A stretch of 64,000 bases of DNA from GCA-002708315 sp963676635 (GTDB lineage: Bacteria > Bacteroidota > Bacteroidia > Bacteroidales > F082). Each line of letters begins with the position of its first letter. Position 1 is the stretch's first letter. The stretch covers positions 3,286,001 through 3,350,000 of the forward strand of contig OY781105.1 of NCBI GenBank assembly GCA_963676635.1, in the 5' to 3' direction. The notes under the pieces are model-generated. The model saw nothing but the letters and a program-made list of their open reading frames with translations. It had not been told where the DNA came from and did no database searches. This document shows, piece by piece, positions 43,066 to 52,526 of the stretch. Made by a program: the position numbers and the translations under genes.

Positions 43066-44265
43066 ATGGAATCGATAAAAAATATTTATAAGATAGGTAA
43101 CGGTCCTTCCAGTAGCCATACAATGGGGCCGAAGAAAGCTGCTTACCGGTTTAAAGATAAGAATCCAGTGGCTGATCATTTTAAGGTACATCTGTATGGT
43201 AGCCTTGCTTTAACAGGAAAGGGGCACCTTACTGATGTTGCTTTGATGGATGCCCTGGATAACAATGCTGAGATTATTTGGCATCATGGCGAACTTCTTC
43301 CTAAACATACAAATGGGATGCTGTTTGAAGCATATGATGAGAAAAATAAGCTTCGTGATAGCTGGGAAGTATATAGTATCGGTGGAGGTGAGCTGATGGA
43401 TGAAAACACAAGCTTTGAAAAGAATGTTATTTATCCTCATACTACAATGCTTGATATATTGAAGCATCTTGAGAAAGAAGGTGGTACATATTGGGAATAT
43501 GTTTTTAGAAATGAAAATGATATGCTTGTTGACTATCTTACAGAAGTATGGATGGCAATGAAAGCTGCTATTGAGCGTGGCTTGAATACTGAAGGGACAT
43601 TACCTGGTGGATTAAAGCTTCTGAGAAAGGCATCATCATATCATTTTAAGGCTAAGATGCAGAATAATTTTGTTAGTGATGATAGCTTTTTGTTTGCATA
43701 TGCTTTGGCTGTCTCTGAAGAAAATGCATCAGGTAATGTTGTTGTTACTGCTCCTACTTGTGGCTCAAGTGGTATTTTGCCGGCTGTGTTATATCAGTTT
43801 CATAAAGACAGAGGGTTTAATGATGATTTCATTATAAGAGCATTGGCTACTGCCGGCCTGATAGGTAATATTGTAAAGAAGAATGCTTCTATATCCGGCG
43901 CTGAAGTGGGATGTCAGGGTGAGGTGGGTGTTGCCAGTTCAATGGCTGCTGCTGCCGCTGCCCAGCTTGCAGGGGGAACTATCTATCAAATTGAATATGC
44001 TGCCTCTTCTGCTCTTGAACATCACCTTGGCTTAACATGCGATCCTGTGAACGGACTGGTGCAGATACCATGTATCGAACGTAATGCTTTTGGCGCTCAG
44101 CGTGCTATTGATTCTGCATTATTTGCTATTAATTCTGATGGAAGACATTATGTTATGTTTGATCAGGTAGTGGAAGTTATGAAGCAAACTGGTAATGATT
44201 TACCTAGTTTGTATAAGGAAACAGCACAGGGAGGATTGGCTAAGATGTTCCGAAATATTACTTAG
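43066..44265 (+). CDS. sdaA: L-serine ammonia-lyase, iron-sulfur type, single chain
   Basis: A 399-residue L-serine dehydratase converting serine to pyruvate and ammonia. The N-terminal beta part starts with I-Y-K-I-G-N-G-P-S-S-S-H-T-M-G-P. The alpha part has A-P-T-C-G-S-S-G-I-L-P, S-G-A-E-V-G-C-Q-G-E-V-G-V and L-T-C-D-P-V-N-G-L-V-Q-I-P-C, whose cysteines bind the [4Fe-4S] cluster. It is shorter than E. coli SdaA (454 residues) but contains both parts. It is monocistronic and divergent from elbB. Confidence 0.93.
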   Translation: MESIKNIYKIGNGPSSSHTMGPKKAAYRFKDKNPVADHFKVHLYGSLALTGKGHLTDVALMDALDNNAEIIWHHGELLPKHTNGMLFEAYDEKNKLRDSWEVYSIGGGELMDENTSFEKNVIYPHTTMLDILKHLEKEGGTYWEYVFRNENDMLVDYLTEVWMAMKAAIERGLNTEGTLPGGLKLLRKASSYHFKAKMQNNFVSDDSFLFAYALAVSEENASGNVVVTAPTCGSSGILPAVLYQFHKDRGFNDDFIIRALATAGLIGNIVKKNASISGAEVGCQGEVGVASSMAAAAAAQLAGGTIYQIEYAASSALEHHLGLTCDPVNGLVQIPCIERNAFGAQRAIDSALFAINSDGRHYVMFDQVVEVMKQTGNDLPSLYKETAQGGLAKMFRNIT

Positions 44266-44370
44266 TATCATGCTTGCTTTATGTGCTTTTAACATTTTAT
44301 TGACAACTTTATATTGTGTTTTCTTGTCTTTAATCAGTTAATTTGCAGGTTTTATTATTTGACAATATAT

Positions 44371-44378
44371 TAATTTTG
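44371..44378 (+). promoter_or_regulatory. -7 box of the M1 aminopeptidase gene
   Basis: TAATTTTG lies 13 bp before the ATG at 44392. Upstream TTTG copies (44342, 44358) are not at ideal spacing. Confidence 0.4.
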
Positions 44379-44391
44379 AAAATATTACATT

Positions 44392-46359
44392 ATGAAAAAA
44401 CTTTTACTGTCATTAATATCATTAATGGTTGCTGTTGGATTATTTGCTCAGTATAATAGCATTGATGATTCTAAGTACCAATGTTCACGTCGTGTTGATT
44501 TTGAAACTAAGAACATGGTTTTTGGTCAGTATAGCTGGCAGAGTGATTATCTCTTTGATTACGATGTTAAGTTCTATTTTATTGATATTGAAGTTCAGAA
44601 TAATTCTATTTACATTGATGGTAATACTACAGTAAAGGCAGAAGCTTTGACAGATATTGATACATTTGCCATTGAACTTATTCCAGAGCAAACTATAACT
44701 CAGATATTTGTTAATGGTGATGAATACACTCAGTTTACCAGGGATGGAAATAATGTGCTTGTGCCTGTAACTACTATCCCTGAAGGTACTGTTTTTGATG
44801 CTCAGATTTATTATAACGGTGAGCCTTCAACCGGAGGGTTCTTTGCCGGAGTGTCGACTGATTATTCTGCTGGCTGGCAAAAGGATGTTACATGGTCTTT
44901 GTCGGAGCCTTTTGCTGCTTCCGACTGGTTTGCTGTGAAACAGGATTTGGAAGATAAGGCTGACTCAGTATGGGTTTTTCTTACTACAGATACAGCTAAT
45001 ATGGCTGTTTCTCAGGGGCTTCTCACAAATGTTGAGAATCTTGGTAACGGCAAAGCACGTTATGAATGGAAGTCTGATTATCCTATCGACTATTATCTTA
45101 TTTCATTTGCTGTTGCTGAATATGAAGAGTACAATGTGTATGCTCATCCGGAAGAGCTTGAGAATGATTCGATTTTAGTTCAGAATTTTGTTTATAATAC
45201 TCCGGGTTGTTTGGAGAACTATAAAGATGGTATTGATGCAACTCCTTCTATGATTGAGCTTTTCTCTGATCTTTATATTCTTTACCCTTTCTGGGAAGAG
45301 AAATATGGTCATGCTCTTACGCAGCTTGGAGGTGGTATGGAACATCAAACAATTACTACAATAGGAGGGTTTACTTTTGATCTTGTATCACATGAGCTTG
45401 GTCATATGTGGTTTGGTGATAATGTAACCTGTGAAACATGGAGCGATATCTGGATTAACGAAGGATTTGCTACTTATTCTAATTATCTTGCCCGAGAATT
45501 CCTGCAGGGGGCTTCCAGTGCTTCTTCTTTTATGTCCTCCACTCATAACAGTGCCATGAGTCAGCCGGGAGGAAGTGTTTATATACCAGAGGATGAGGTT
45601 TATCCGGGTAATGAATGGAGGATCTTCAGCGGAAGGTTGTCTTATGATAAAGGTTGTGGTATTGTGCATACTCTTCGTCATGAGATTCAGGATGATGATC
45701 TGTTTTTTGATGTGTTGGGAGTTTTTCAGGATGAATATACTAACAGCACTGCTACGGGCGAGGAGTTTAAGGAAACAGCTGAGCAGGTAACAGGCATGGA
45801 CTTTAATGATTTCTTTGATCAGTGGTATTATGGTGAAGGTTACCCTATATATGATCTTGAATACTATAATCTTAATGGTACTTTTTATTTGACTTCCATG
45901 CAATCGGGATCATCAACAACTCCATATTTTGACATGCTGTTGGAAATGAGATTGTTTTTTGAAGATGGTAGTGATACTCTTATTATGTACAGACAAACAG
46001 ATAATGTCACTACTTTTAATGAATATTATGGCGCAAATGTGGTTTTTATTGATGTTGATCCTTATAACTGGACAATGGAAAGGGTAAACAGTATTTCTGT
46101 TGGAGTAGGGGAGAAACAAAATCTTGTTTCTTTTGCTCTAGGTAATGATCAGGTAAATGGTAGTGTTATTCTTTATTTTAATGATTTTAATACTCTTACT
46201 AAGGATATTAGCATTGTTGATTTAAGTGGGAAGACTGTTTTTGAAGGACAAACATCCCAAAATGAATACCATATTAATACTTCTGGTTTGAGTAAAGGGG
46301 TTTATATGGTAACATCAACTGATGGAAGGGAGAAATTTGTGCATAAGTTTGTAAGATAG
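44392..46359 (+). CDS. Secreted M1-family aminopeptidase with T9SS sorting domain
   Basis: A 655-residue protein with a signal peptide ending near G-L-F-A-Q. The gluzincin site is complete: H334-E335-L-G-H338 with E357 in I-N-E-G-F-A-T-Y (H-E-x-x-H-x18-E). The substrate-anchoring G-A-M-E-N motif is replaced by G-G-M-E-H, a variant that keeps the Glu. The final ~75 residues form a T9SS type A sorting domain (D-L-S-G-K-T-V-F-E-G, L-S-K-G-V-Y-M-V), although the P-N-P box is absent. It is predicted to trim peptides outside the cell. Monocistronic. Confidence 0.9.
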   Translation: MKKLLLSLISLMVAVGLFAQYNSIDDSKYQCSRRVDFETKNMVFGQYSWQSDYLFDYDVKFYFIDIEVQNNSIYIDGNTTVKAEALTDIDTFAIELIPEQTITQIFVNGDEYTQFTRDGNNVLVPVTTIPEGTVFDAQIYYNGEPSTGGFFAGVSTDYSAGWQKDVTWSLSEPFAASDWFAVKQDLEDKADSVWVFLTTDTANMAVSQGLLTNVENLGNGKARYEWKSDYPIDYYLISFAVAEYEEYNVYAHPEELENDSILVQNFVYNTPGCLENYKDGIDATPSMIELFSDLYILYPFWEEKYGHALTQLGGGMEHQTITTIGGFTFDLVSHELGHMWFGDNVTCETWSDIWINEGFATYSNYLAREFLQGASSASSFMSSTHNSAMSQPGGSVYIPEDEVYPGNEWRIFSGRLSYDKGCGIVHTLRHEIQDDDLFFDVLGVFQDEYTNSTATGEEFKETAEQVTGMDFNDFFDQWYYGEGYPIYDLEYYNLNGTFYLTSMQSGSSTTPYFDMLLEMRLFFEDGSDTLIMYRQTDNVTTFNEYYGANVVFIDVDPYNWTMERVNSISVGVGEKQNLVSFALGNDQVNGSVILYFNDFNTLTKDISIVDLSGKTVFEGQTSQNEYHINTSGLSKGVYMVTSTDGREKFVHKFVR

Positions 46360-46485
46360 AAAGATACTTAAATTTTATTATTTTATTGGGATTGCTTTTT
46401 AATAACAGTTATCTTGTTGTTGTTATTATAGCTGTATGTATTGTTATTTTTTGTAATTTTCACATGACAAAAGATCAAAGAAAAT

Positions 46486-49400
46486 ATGCTTGAAAAAATA
46501 ATACAATTTAGCATAAAAAATAAATTGATAATAATCCTGTTTACTCTTACTGTATCAGGATTTGGCCTTTATTCTATTATTAAGATTCCTGTGGGGACAG
46601 TCCCTGATATTACCAACAATCAGGTGCAGGTAATAACTACTTCAGGCAATCTTTCAACACAGGAAATAGAGCAATTTATTACGGCTCCTGTGGAAATGGA
46701 AATGGCAAATCTACCGGGTGTACAAGAAATACGTTCTATTTCAAAGTTTGGCATCTCATTGGTTACTGTGGTTTTTGATGAGAGTATGGGTACTTATCTT
46801 CCGCGGCAGCTTATTGCTGAAAAGATTAAAAGTGCAGCTGAGAAGATTCCTGAGAATTATGGTACACCTGAGATGGGTCCGATTTCCACTGGTTTGGGGG
46901 AAATATATCAGTATATACTTGATGTTGAGCCGGGTTATGAAGATGAATACACTCCTATGGAGCTAAGGACAATTCAGGACTGGATTGTGAAACGCAGGTT
47001 GTCGGGCATTGACGGTGTTGTGGAAGTAAATAGCTGGGGAGGATATCTTAAACAATATGAGGTTGCTATTAATCCTTTGCAACTTCGTAGTCTTAATACT
47101 AGTCTTTTGGAGGTGTTTGAAGCACTGAAAAATAATAATAACATAAGTGGTGGTGCTTATATTGAAAAGAATAATCAAAGTTATTTTATTAGGGGCGACG
47201 GACAGGTAAAGAGTATTAATGATATTAAAAGCATATTTGTTAAGTCTAATGATGGTACGCCTGTTTTTATCCGTGATGTTGCTGAAGTGCGGTTTGGTCA
47301 TGCTAACCGCTTTGGGGCTATTACTGCTAATGGAAAAGGGGAGACTATTCTTGGTCAGGTTATGATGCTGAAGAATGCCAATTCAAAGGAGGTTATTAAC
47401 GCGGTTAAAGAAAGAGTTGATGAGATTCAGAACAGTCTTCCTGAAGGAGTATTTATTAATCCTATTCTTGAAAGAGGTGAGCTTATTGATAAAACTTCTA
47501 AAACAGTTGCTGAGAATTTAATCCTTGGGGCTCTTATTGTCTTTTTTACTGTCCTAATATTATTAGGTAATATGCGCTCGGCATTGGTAATTGCTTCAAT
47601 GATTCCTTTGTCGTTGTTTTTTACTATTTCAATTATGTATATTTTTGGAATAGATGCCAACTTAATGAGCCTTGGTGCTCTTGATTTCGGGATAATAATT
47701 GATGGGGCTGTAATAATTGTGGAGTTTATTGTTCTTCGCATGGGTTTGTTGAATAAGGAAATCAGTAATGCACCTAAGGATGAGAGACATCAGTTAATTG
47801 ATAATATATCGCGTGAGGGAGCTTCAAAAATGATGAAGTCAGCTATTTTCGGACAGATTATCATTCTTATTGTTTTTATTCCAATATTATCTCTTCGTGG
47901 AGTTGAAGGGAAGATGTTTCAACCTATGGCATTAGCGTTTTCATTTGCTATAATCGGTGCTATGATAATGGGCTTAACATGGCTTCCTGTGGCTGCTTCT
48001 TTGTTTTTAAAACCACAGGATTCTGAAAAGAAAAACTTATCGACATGGCTTTTGGATAAAATTTATGCTTCATATTATCCGGTAATAAGATGGTCGTGTG
48101 ATCATAAGCGTATTGTTTTAGGTGCTGCAATTGCTTCATTGGTTTTTATTGTCTTTTTATTTACCAGAATTGGTGGCGAATTTGTTCCTACTCTTGATGA
48201 AGGTGATTTTGTTATTCAGCCTGCATTAAAAACAGGAACATCACTTACAGAGACAATAAATATGACTACCAGAATGGAAAACATCCTTATTGAGAATTTT
48301 CCTGATGAAGTAGATCAGATTGTTTGTCGCATTGGTGCTGCCGAAGTGCCAACAGACCCCATGTCGATGGAAGAAGTTGATATGATTATAAAGTTAAACC
48401 CGAAAAGCGAGTGGGGTAAAGCAAAAACAAAAGAGCAGCTGGCATCTTTATTTAAGGAGGCACTGGAAGTGATACCGGGTATTGATTATGAATTTACCCA
48501 GCCGATTGAGATGAGGTTTAATGAACTTATTACTGGTGTAAGGGCTGATATTGCTATTAAACTCTATGGTGAAGATCTTGATTATATTAATGATAAAGCT
48601 AATGAAATAAAGGATTTGATAAAGGATGTGCCTGGTGCGGGAGATATTATTCTGGAAAAGACCACTGGTTTGCCTCAGATAAAAGTCGCCTATAACCAGC
48701 AAAAGATTGCGATGTATAATATGGATGTTAATTCTCTTAACACATATTTGTCGGCTGCTTTTGGAGGTGCTACTGCAGGGATTGTATTTGAAGGTGAAAG
48801 GCGCTTTGATATGGTTCTGCGTCTTCAGAATCAAAACCGTACTGATATTGATGATATTCGTACTTTACTGGTGGAAACGCCTACAAGTGGTCAGGTCCCT
48901 TTGTCTGAGTTTGCTGAAATTGAATATACTAAAGGACCTGCAAAGATATCACGCGACAATACCCAGCGGAGGGTTGTTGTTAGTGTTAATGTTCGTAATC
49001 GTGATTTGCAGTCGGTTATTAATGATATTCGAAAAAAGATTGATGATAATTTAACTTTGTTACCAGGAAATTATATTGAGTATGGCGGGCAATTTGAGAA
49101 TCTTCAGAATGCTACAAGAAGATTGTTAATAGCAGTGCCGGTTGCTTTATTGCTGATTTTTATCTTTTTACACTTTGCATTCAGGTCATTAAAAGATGCT
49201 CTTTTGATTTTCACCGCTATCCCTCTTGCAACTGTTGGTGGTGTTGTTTTGCTTTGGATTCGCGGTATGCCTTTCAGCGTTTCTGCCGGTGTTGGGTTTA
49301 TTGCCTTGTTCGGTATTGCTGTCTTGAATGGAATTGTGCTAATCGAGCATTTTAAGGAACTGCAAAATCAAGGGATTACTAATATGCGGGAACTAATTAT

Positions 49401-50832
49401 TACCGGTACTAAACACAGACTGCGTCCTGTGTTGCTTACTGCTGGTGCTGCTGCTATGGGGTTTTTGCCTATGGCTCTGTCAACTGGTGCAGGAGCTGAA
49501 GTGCAGCGCCCGTTGGCAACTGTTGTTATCGGAGGACTGGTTACATCAACAATGCTTACTTTGATTGCCTTACCTTTGCTTTTTGAAATATTTTATAATG
49601 TGAGGAGAATTAAAATATTTCCTTCTAAAATTAATAGTACAAAGACAACAGTAATTGGACTTTTGTTGTTAATTCCTGCAATTTCAGTATTTGGGCAGAC
49701 ACAGGAACTTAATCTTGAGCAACTTTCACAGCTTGCGCTGGAAAACAATAGCCGTTTACAAAGTTATTCTTTGAAAACAGAGCAGGCTGAGGCTTTAACG
49801 AAAACTGCTGTTAGTATTCCTAAAACTTATATCAGCTATGGTTCTGATCAAAATAATATTGCTGAAAATGGATACCCTCTAAATATTTTAAGTATTGAGC
49901 AAGTTATTGCATTTCCTACTCTTTATTCAGCTGAGAAACGTTCAAGGAAGATTGAACTTTCTATTGCTGAAACGAATTATGAGCTTGAGAAGAATCAATT
50001 ATTAAAAGAGCTTTCTGTGTCCTATTGTGAATGTGTTTTGCTGGATAAAAAAATAGATATTTATCAAAAATTGGATAGTATTTACAGCAAATTACTTGCT
50101 CAATATGAGAAAAAGCTGGCATTAAATGATGCTAATAAGCTTGAGTATCTTAATATTAAGTCAAAAAGAAATGAAATTGCTGTTAATCTTAGCAGATTTA
50201 AAAATATGCGTGATATAGCTTATGATAAGCTCAAGATGCATGTTAATACTTCTGATGATTTTACTTTGCCTGATAAATGTGAGATTTTTCCAATGAAAAT
50301 ATTTCAAAATGATTCACTTGATATATTGTCATATCATCAGCTAATAAAAAATTATGCTTCTTCACAGATTGACGTGGCAAAAAATATTGCTTTGCCTGAT
50401 TTGACTCTGAATTTCTTCGTTGGCTCTAACAAACATCCTGATGCTAAGAGTTACTATGGTTTTGAGGTTGGACTTGCTGTTCCATTGTTTTTTGGTAGCC
50501 AGAGTAATACGGTTAAGTCGGCTAAACTGGCCTTGAAATCACAGGAGAAATTCATTGAAAGTGAGACGGCTATGGTGAACGGCAAAATTTCTGAGTTAAA
50601 TACTTTGCTTGTTCAAAGCAGTGCTCTTGTTGAGCAATATAAGGAAACAGAATTACCACTTGCTGAAGAGCTAAAAAGAACGGCTTTGGAGGCATACAAG
50701 CTAAAAGAAATAGATTTCCTGCATTTGACAAATAGCCTGGAATCAGCTCTTAATATTGAATCCGGATATTATGATGCACTTTTCGATTATAACAAGAATT
50801 ACTTAGAGTTACTTTACTTTGCAAATTATTAA
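46486..50832 (+). CDS. czcA: CzcA-type heavy-metal RND pump fused to a TolC-like outer-membrane factor
   Basis: A 1,448-residue fusion. Residues ~1-1030 are an HME-type RND transporter: N-terminal helix, then the transmembrane-4 signature L-D-F-G-I-I-I-D-G-A-V-I-I-V-E near residue 400. Its D/D/E proton-relay residues match Zn/Co/Cd-type CzcA rather than Cu/Ag CusA. G-A-E-V-Q-R-P-L-A-T-V-V-I-G-G lies near the end of this part. Residues ~1055-1070 (T-V-I-G-L-L-L-L-I-P-A-I-S-V-F-G-Q) look like a signal peptide. About 1072-1448 form a TolC-like coiled coil/barrel (L-S-Q-L-A-L-E-N-N, Y-D-A-L-F-D-Y-N-K). A CusB-like adaptor gene follows after 3 bp. Confidence 0.92.
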   Translation: MLEKIIQFSIKNKLIIILFTLTVSGFGLYSIIKIPVGTVPDITNNQVQVITTSGNLSTQEIEQFITAPVEMEMANLPGVQEIRSISKFGISLVTVVFDESMGTYLPRQLIAEKIKSAAEKIPENYGTPEMGPISTGLGEIYQYILDVEPGYEDEYTPMELRTIQDWIVKRRLSGIDGVVEVNSWGGYLKQYEVAINPLQLRSLNTSLLEVFEALKNNNNISGGAYIEKNNQSYFIRGDGQVKSINDIKSIFVKSNDGTPVFIRDVAEVRFGHANRFGAITANGKGETILGQVMMLKNANSKEVINAVKERVDEIQNSLPEGVFINPILERGELIDKTSKTVAENLILGALIVFFTVLILLGNMRSALVIASMIPLSLFFTISIMYIFGIDANLMSLGALDFGIIIDGAVIIVEFIVLRMGLLNKEISNAPKDERHQLIDNISREGASKMMKSAIFGQIIILIVFIPILSLRGVEGKMFQPMALAFSFAIIGAMIMGLTWLPVAASLFLKPQDSEKKNLSTWLLDKIYASYYPVIRWSCDHKRIVLGAAIASLVFIVFLFTRIGGEFVPTLDEGDFVIQPALKTGTSLTETINMTTRMENILIENFPDEVDQIVCRIGAAEVPTDPMSMEEVDMIIKLNPKSEWGKAKTKEQLASLFKEALEVIPGIDYEFTQPIEMRFNELITGVRADIAIKLYGEDLDYINDKANEIKDLIKDVPGAGDIILEKTTGLPQIKVAYNQQKIAMYNMDVNSLNTYLSAAFGGATAGIVFEGERRFDMVLRLQNQNRTDIDDIRTLLVETPTSGQVPLSEFAEIEYTKGPAKISRDNTQRRVVVSVNVRNRDLQSVINDIRKKIDDNLTLLPGNYIEYGGQFENLQNATRRLLIAVPVALLLIFIFLHFAFRSLKDALLIFTAIPLATVGGVVLLWIRGMPFSVSAGVGFIALFGIAVLNGIVLIEHFKELQNQGITNMRELIITGTKHRLRPVLLTAGAAAMGFLPMALSTGAGAEVQRPLATVVIGGLVTSTMLTLIALPLLFEIFYNVRRIKIFPSKINSTKTTVIGLLLLIPAISVFGQTQELNLEQLSQLALENNSRLQSYSLKTEQAEALTKTAVSIPKTYISYGSDQNNIAENGYPLNILSIEQVIAFPTLYSAEKRSRKIELSIAETNYELEKNQLLKELSVSYCECVLLDKKIDIYQKLDSIYSKLLAQYEKKLALNDANKLEYLNIKSKRNEIAVNLSRFKNMRDIAYDKLKMHVNTSDDFTLPDKCEIFPMKIFQNDSLDILSYHQLIKNYASSQIDVAKNIALPDLTLNFFVGSNKHPDAKSYYGFEVGLAVPLFFGSQSNTVKSAKLALKSQEKFIESETAMVNGKISELNTLLVQSSALVEQYKETELPLAEELKRTALEAYKLKEIDFLHLTNSLESALNIESGYYDALFDYNKNYLELLYFANY

Positions 50833-50835
50833 ATC

Positions 50836-51951
50836 ATGAAAAATCTGATTATATCAACTTTTACTCTTTTACTGTTTATCTCAGCTTGCCAGAATGATAC
50901 GGTAGTTCAGAAGAAAGCTGAGAATTCTGAATATATTGAAATTACCAGAGACCAGTTCGATTCGGAACAAATGACTTTAGGTTTGCCCGAAAAGATGGCA
51001 CTGGAGGAAATGATTTATTTTTCGGGAGTGATTGTGCCTAAAATTAATGGTATTGCTGAAATAACTGCTCCGGTTGAAGGTATAGTGCAGGATGTTAAAG
51101 TTTACAGAGGACAGTTAGTTAAAGCTGATGACCAGCTTTTGAAGATAGGTGGTACTGCTTTTATTGAATTGCAACAGGAATTTGCTACTTCAGCAGCAAA
51201 AATTAAACAGCTTAAGGCAGGATATGAACGTACTAAGGCTCTGTATGATGAAAATATTAAGACTGAAAATGAATATCTTGTGGCGGAAAGTGACTATAAA
51301 TCTGAATTGGCTAACTATAATGCTCTTAAACTGAGGTTAAAGCAAATTGGACTAGATGTTAAAGGGATAGAAAATGGTAATTATTATGCATTTTATTGTT
51401 TAACAAGCCCGATTAATGGACAGATTAGCAGATTGAGTGCACTTACCGGGCAATACATTAACAGAGAAGATGAAATTGCTGAAATAGTTGATAAGGAAAA
51501 TGTTGAGCTTCAACTGTCTTTCTATGAAAAGGATTTTCCTAAAATTGCTGTTGGACAAAATGTTGTTTTTGGTGGTCTCAGTGAAAATGAATACAAGGCT
51601 CATGCGATAATTTCCAGATTGGGTGCAAAACTTAATACTTATTCAAACTCACTGGAATGTTTTGCTGAAATAAATAAAGATGATGCTGATTTATTTGTTA
51701 TTAATCAAAAGATTACAGGCGAGGTAACTGTTATGTCTGACTCTGTTTTTGTAATTCCTCAATCTTCTATTGTTTCTGAAGCTAATAAGAAATTTATAAT
51801 AGTTAAGGTAAATGAAACAAGCGATGGTTATCAGTTTGAAAAACAGTTAGTGGAAATTGGTAACACAAATGATGATTTTGTTGAGATAGTTAACTTTGAT
51901 AATGACAGAGAAATTCTTATTAAAGGAGTTCAAAGTATTGAAATAGATTAA
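50836..51951 (+). CDS. Periplasmic adaptor of the heavy-metal RND system
   Basis: A 371-residue HlyD/CusB-like membrane fusion lipoprotein (lipobox F-I-S-A-C). It has a lipoyl/barrel-sandwich part around G-I-A-E-I-T-A-P-V-E-G-I-V-Q-D-V and its mate S-P-I-N-G-Q-I-S-R-L. Between them is a helical hairpin (residues ~110-175, with Y-E-R-T-K-A-L-Y-D-E-N). A beta-barrel and membrane-proximal domain follow. It links the RND pump to the outer-membrane factor; since both are fused in the preceding gene, two genes encode the whole tripartite system. No CusF-like metal-binding tail or His/Met-rich region is seen. Confidence 0.9.
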   Translation: MKNLIISTFTLLLFISACQNDTVVQKKAENSEYIEITRDQFDSEQMTLGLPEKMALEEMIYFSGVIVPKINGIAEITAPVEGIVQDVKVYRGQLVKADDQLLKIGGTAFIELQQEFATSAAKIKQLKAGYERTKALYDENIKTENEYLVAESDYKSELANYNALKLRLKQIGLDVKGIENGNYYAFYCLTSPINGQISRLSALTGQYINREDEIAEIVDKENVELQLSFYEKDFPKIAVGQNVVFGGLSENEYKAHAIISRLGAKLNTYSNSLECFAEINKDDADLFVINQKITGEVTVMSDSVFVIPQSSIVSEANKKFIIVKVNETSDGYQFEKQLVEIGNTNDDFVEIVNFDNDREILIKGVQSIEID

Positions 51952-51965
51952 TTTATATAATGCTG

Positions 51966-52038
51966 AGCCTTCCATGGGACTCGAACCCACGACCTGCTCA
52001 TTACGAGTGAGCTGCTCTGCCAACTGAGCTAGGAAGGC
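51966..52038 (-). tRNA. tRNA-Thr (anticodon CGT)
   Basis: The minus strand folds as a complete 73-nt tRNA. The acceptor stem GCCTTCC pairs with GGAAGGC, the D stem is GCTC/GAGC, and the anticodon stem GCTCA/TGAGC has loop CTCGTAA, giving anticodon CGT for ACG codons. The T arm is GTGGG-TTCGAGT-CCCAT and the discriminator is U. CCA is not encoded. It is convergent with the adaptor gene. Confidence 0.97.
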
Positions 52039-52250
52039 TATTAATTGAGGCCGCAAATTTAGAAAAAAATCAATTTCTTGTGTGTTTTTAAATCAAGATG
52101 TATCTTTTATTTGGTCGGACTATTGCTTGATCGAATTAGCGTGAGATGTGCCGATTTTTATATTCATTTTTCAATTTCCGGGAGTGAACAGCTATTAATA
52201 ACTATTGTTATTTCAGGAATTAGATATTCACTGAAGACGAATCAGTTGTC

Positions 52251-52338
52251 TGATGCGCATCAAAAACAATCCTGATGCGCATCAGAAACGATCCTGATGC
52301 GCATCAGAAATCATTTTGATGCGCATCAGAATGTTATT
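52251..52338. repeat. Four-unit 22-bp tandem array with perfect palindromic core TGATGCGCATCA
   Basis: Identical 12-bp palindromes occur at 52251, 52273, 52295 and 52317, exactly 22 bp apart. The 10-bp linkers are AAAACAATCC, GAAACGATCC, GAAATCATTT and GAATGTTATT. The cores are invariant while linkers vary, so the palindrome is the constrained part. Same period and build as the array at 13679-13788, with a different core. Confidence 0.97.
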
Positions 52339-52404
52339 TATACAAGTGAGAATAGGTCTTTTCACAAGAGAGAGTAAGTGTTTTCACAGGTAATAATTAC
52401 TTCA
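52339..52404. repeat. Second repeat type continuing in the same 22-bp register
   Basis: Three units start at 52339, 52361 and 52383, with no break in phase from the preceding array. Units 1 and 2 share 16 of 22 positions by eye; unit 3 keeps mainly TTCACA. The core slot reads TATACAAGTGAG, TTCACAAGAGAG, TTCACAGGTAAT, which looks like decay of a TCAC-AA-GTGA inverted repeat. Confidence 0.75.
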
Positions 52405-52494
52405 TTATTTAATTGTATGATTATCAAGGCATAAAGATATCTGTTTAGTTCACATATATCAAGGTTTCTATTTATTTATAATCAATATTTTTAT

Positions 52495-52526
52495 ATAAAA
52501 AAACCCTGCAGCAAGAGCTACAGGGT
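52495..52526 (-). terminator. metK terminator
   Basis: On the minus strand ACCCTG-T-AGC and GCT-G-CAGGGT form a hairpin followed by seven or eight U residues (52502-52495). It starts 41 bp beyond the metK stop. A typical intrinsic terminator. Confidence 0.92.

Noticed and set aside
45388..45903. 171-codon antisense frame in the aminopeptidase gene, and similar long antisense frames in fumC and the ketosynthase
   Set aside because: They mirror conserved codons of clear genes, and their compositions are unlike real proteins of this genome.
51847..52056. 69-codon minus-strand reading frame
   Set aside because: It runs through the tRNA-Thr gene and the 3' end of the adaptor gene.
52251..52404. 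CRISPR array
   Set aside because: The period is only 22 bp including the palindrome, linkers are 10 bp and similar to each other, and no cas gene is present.
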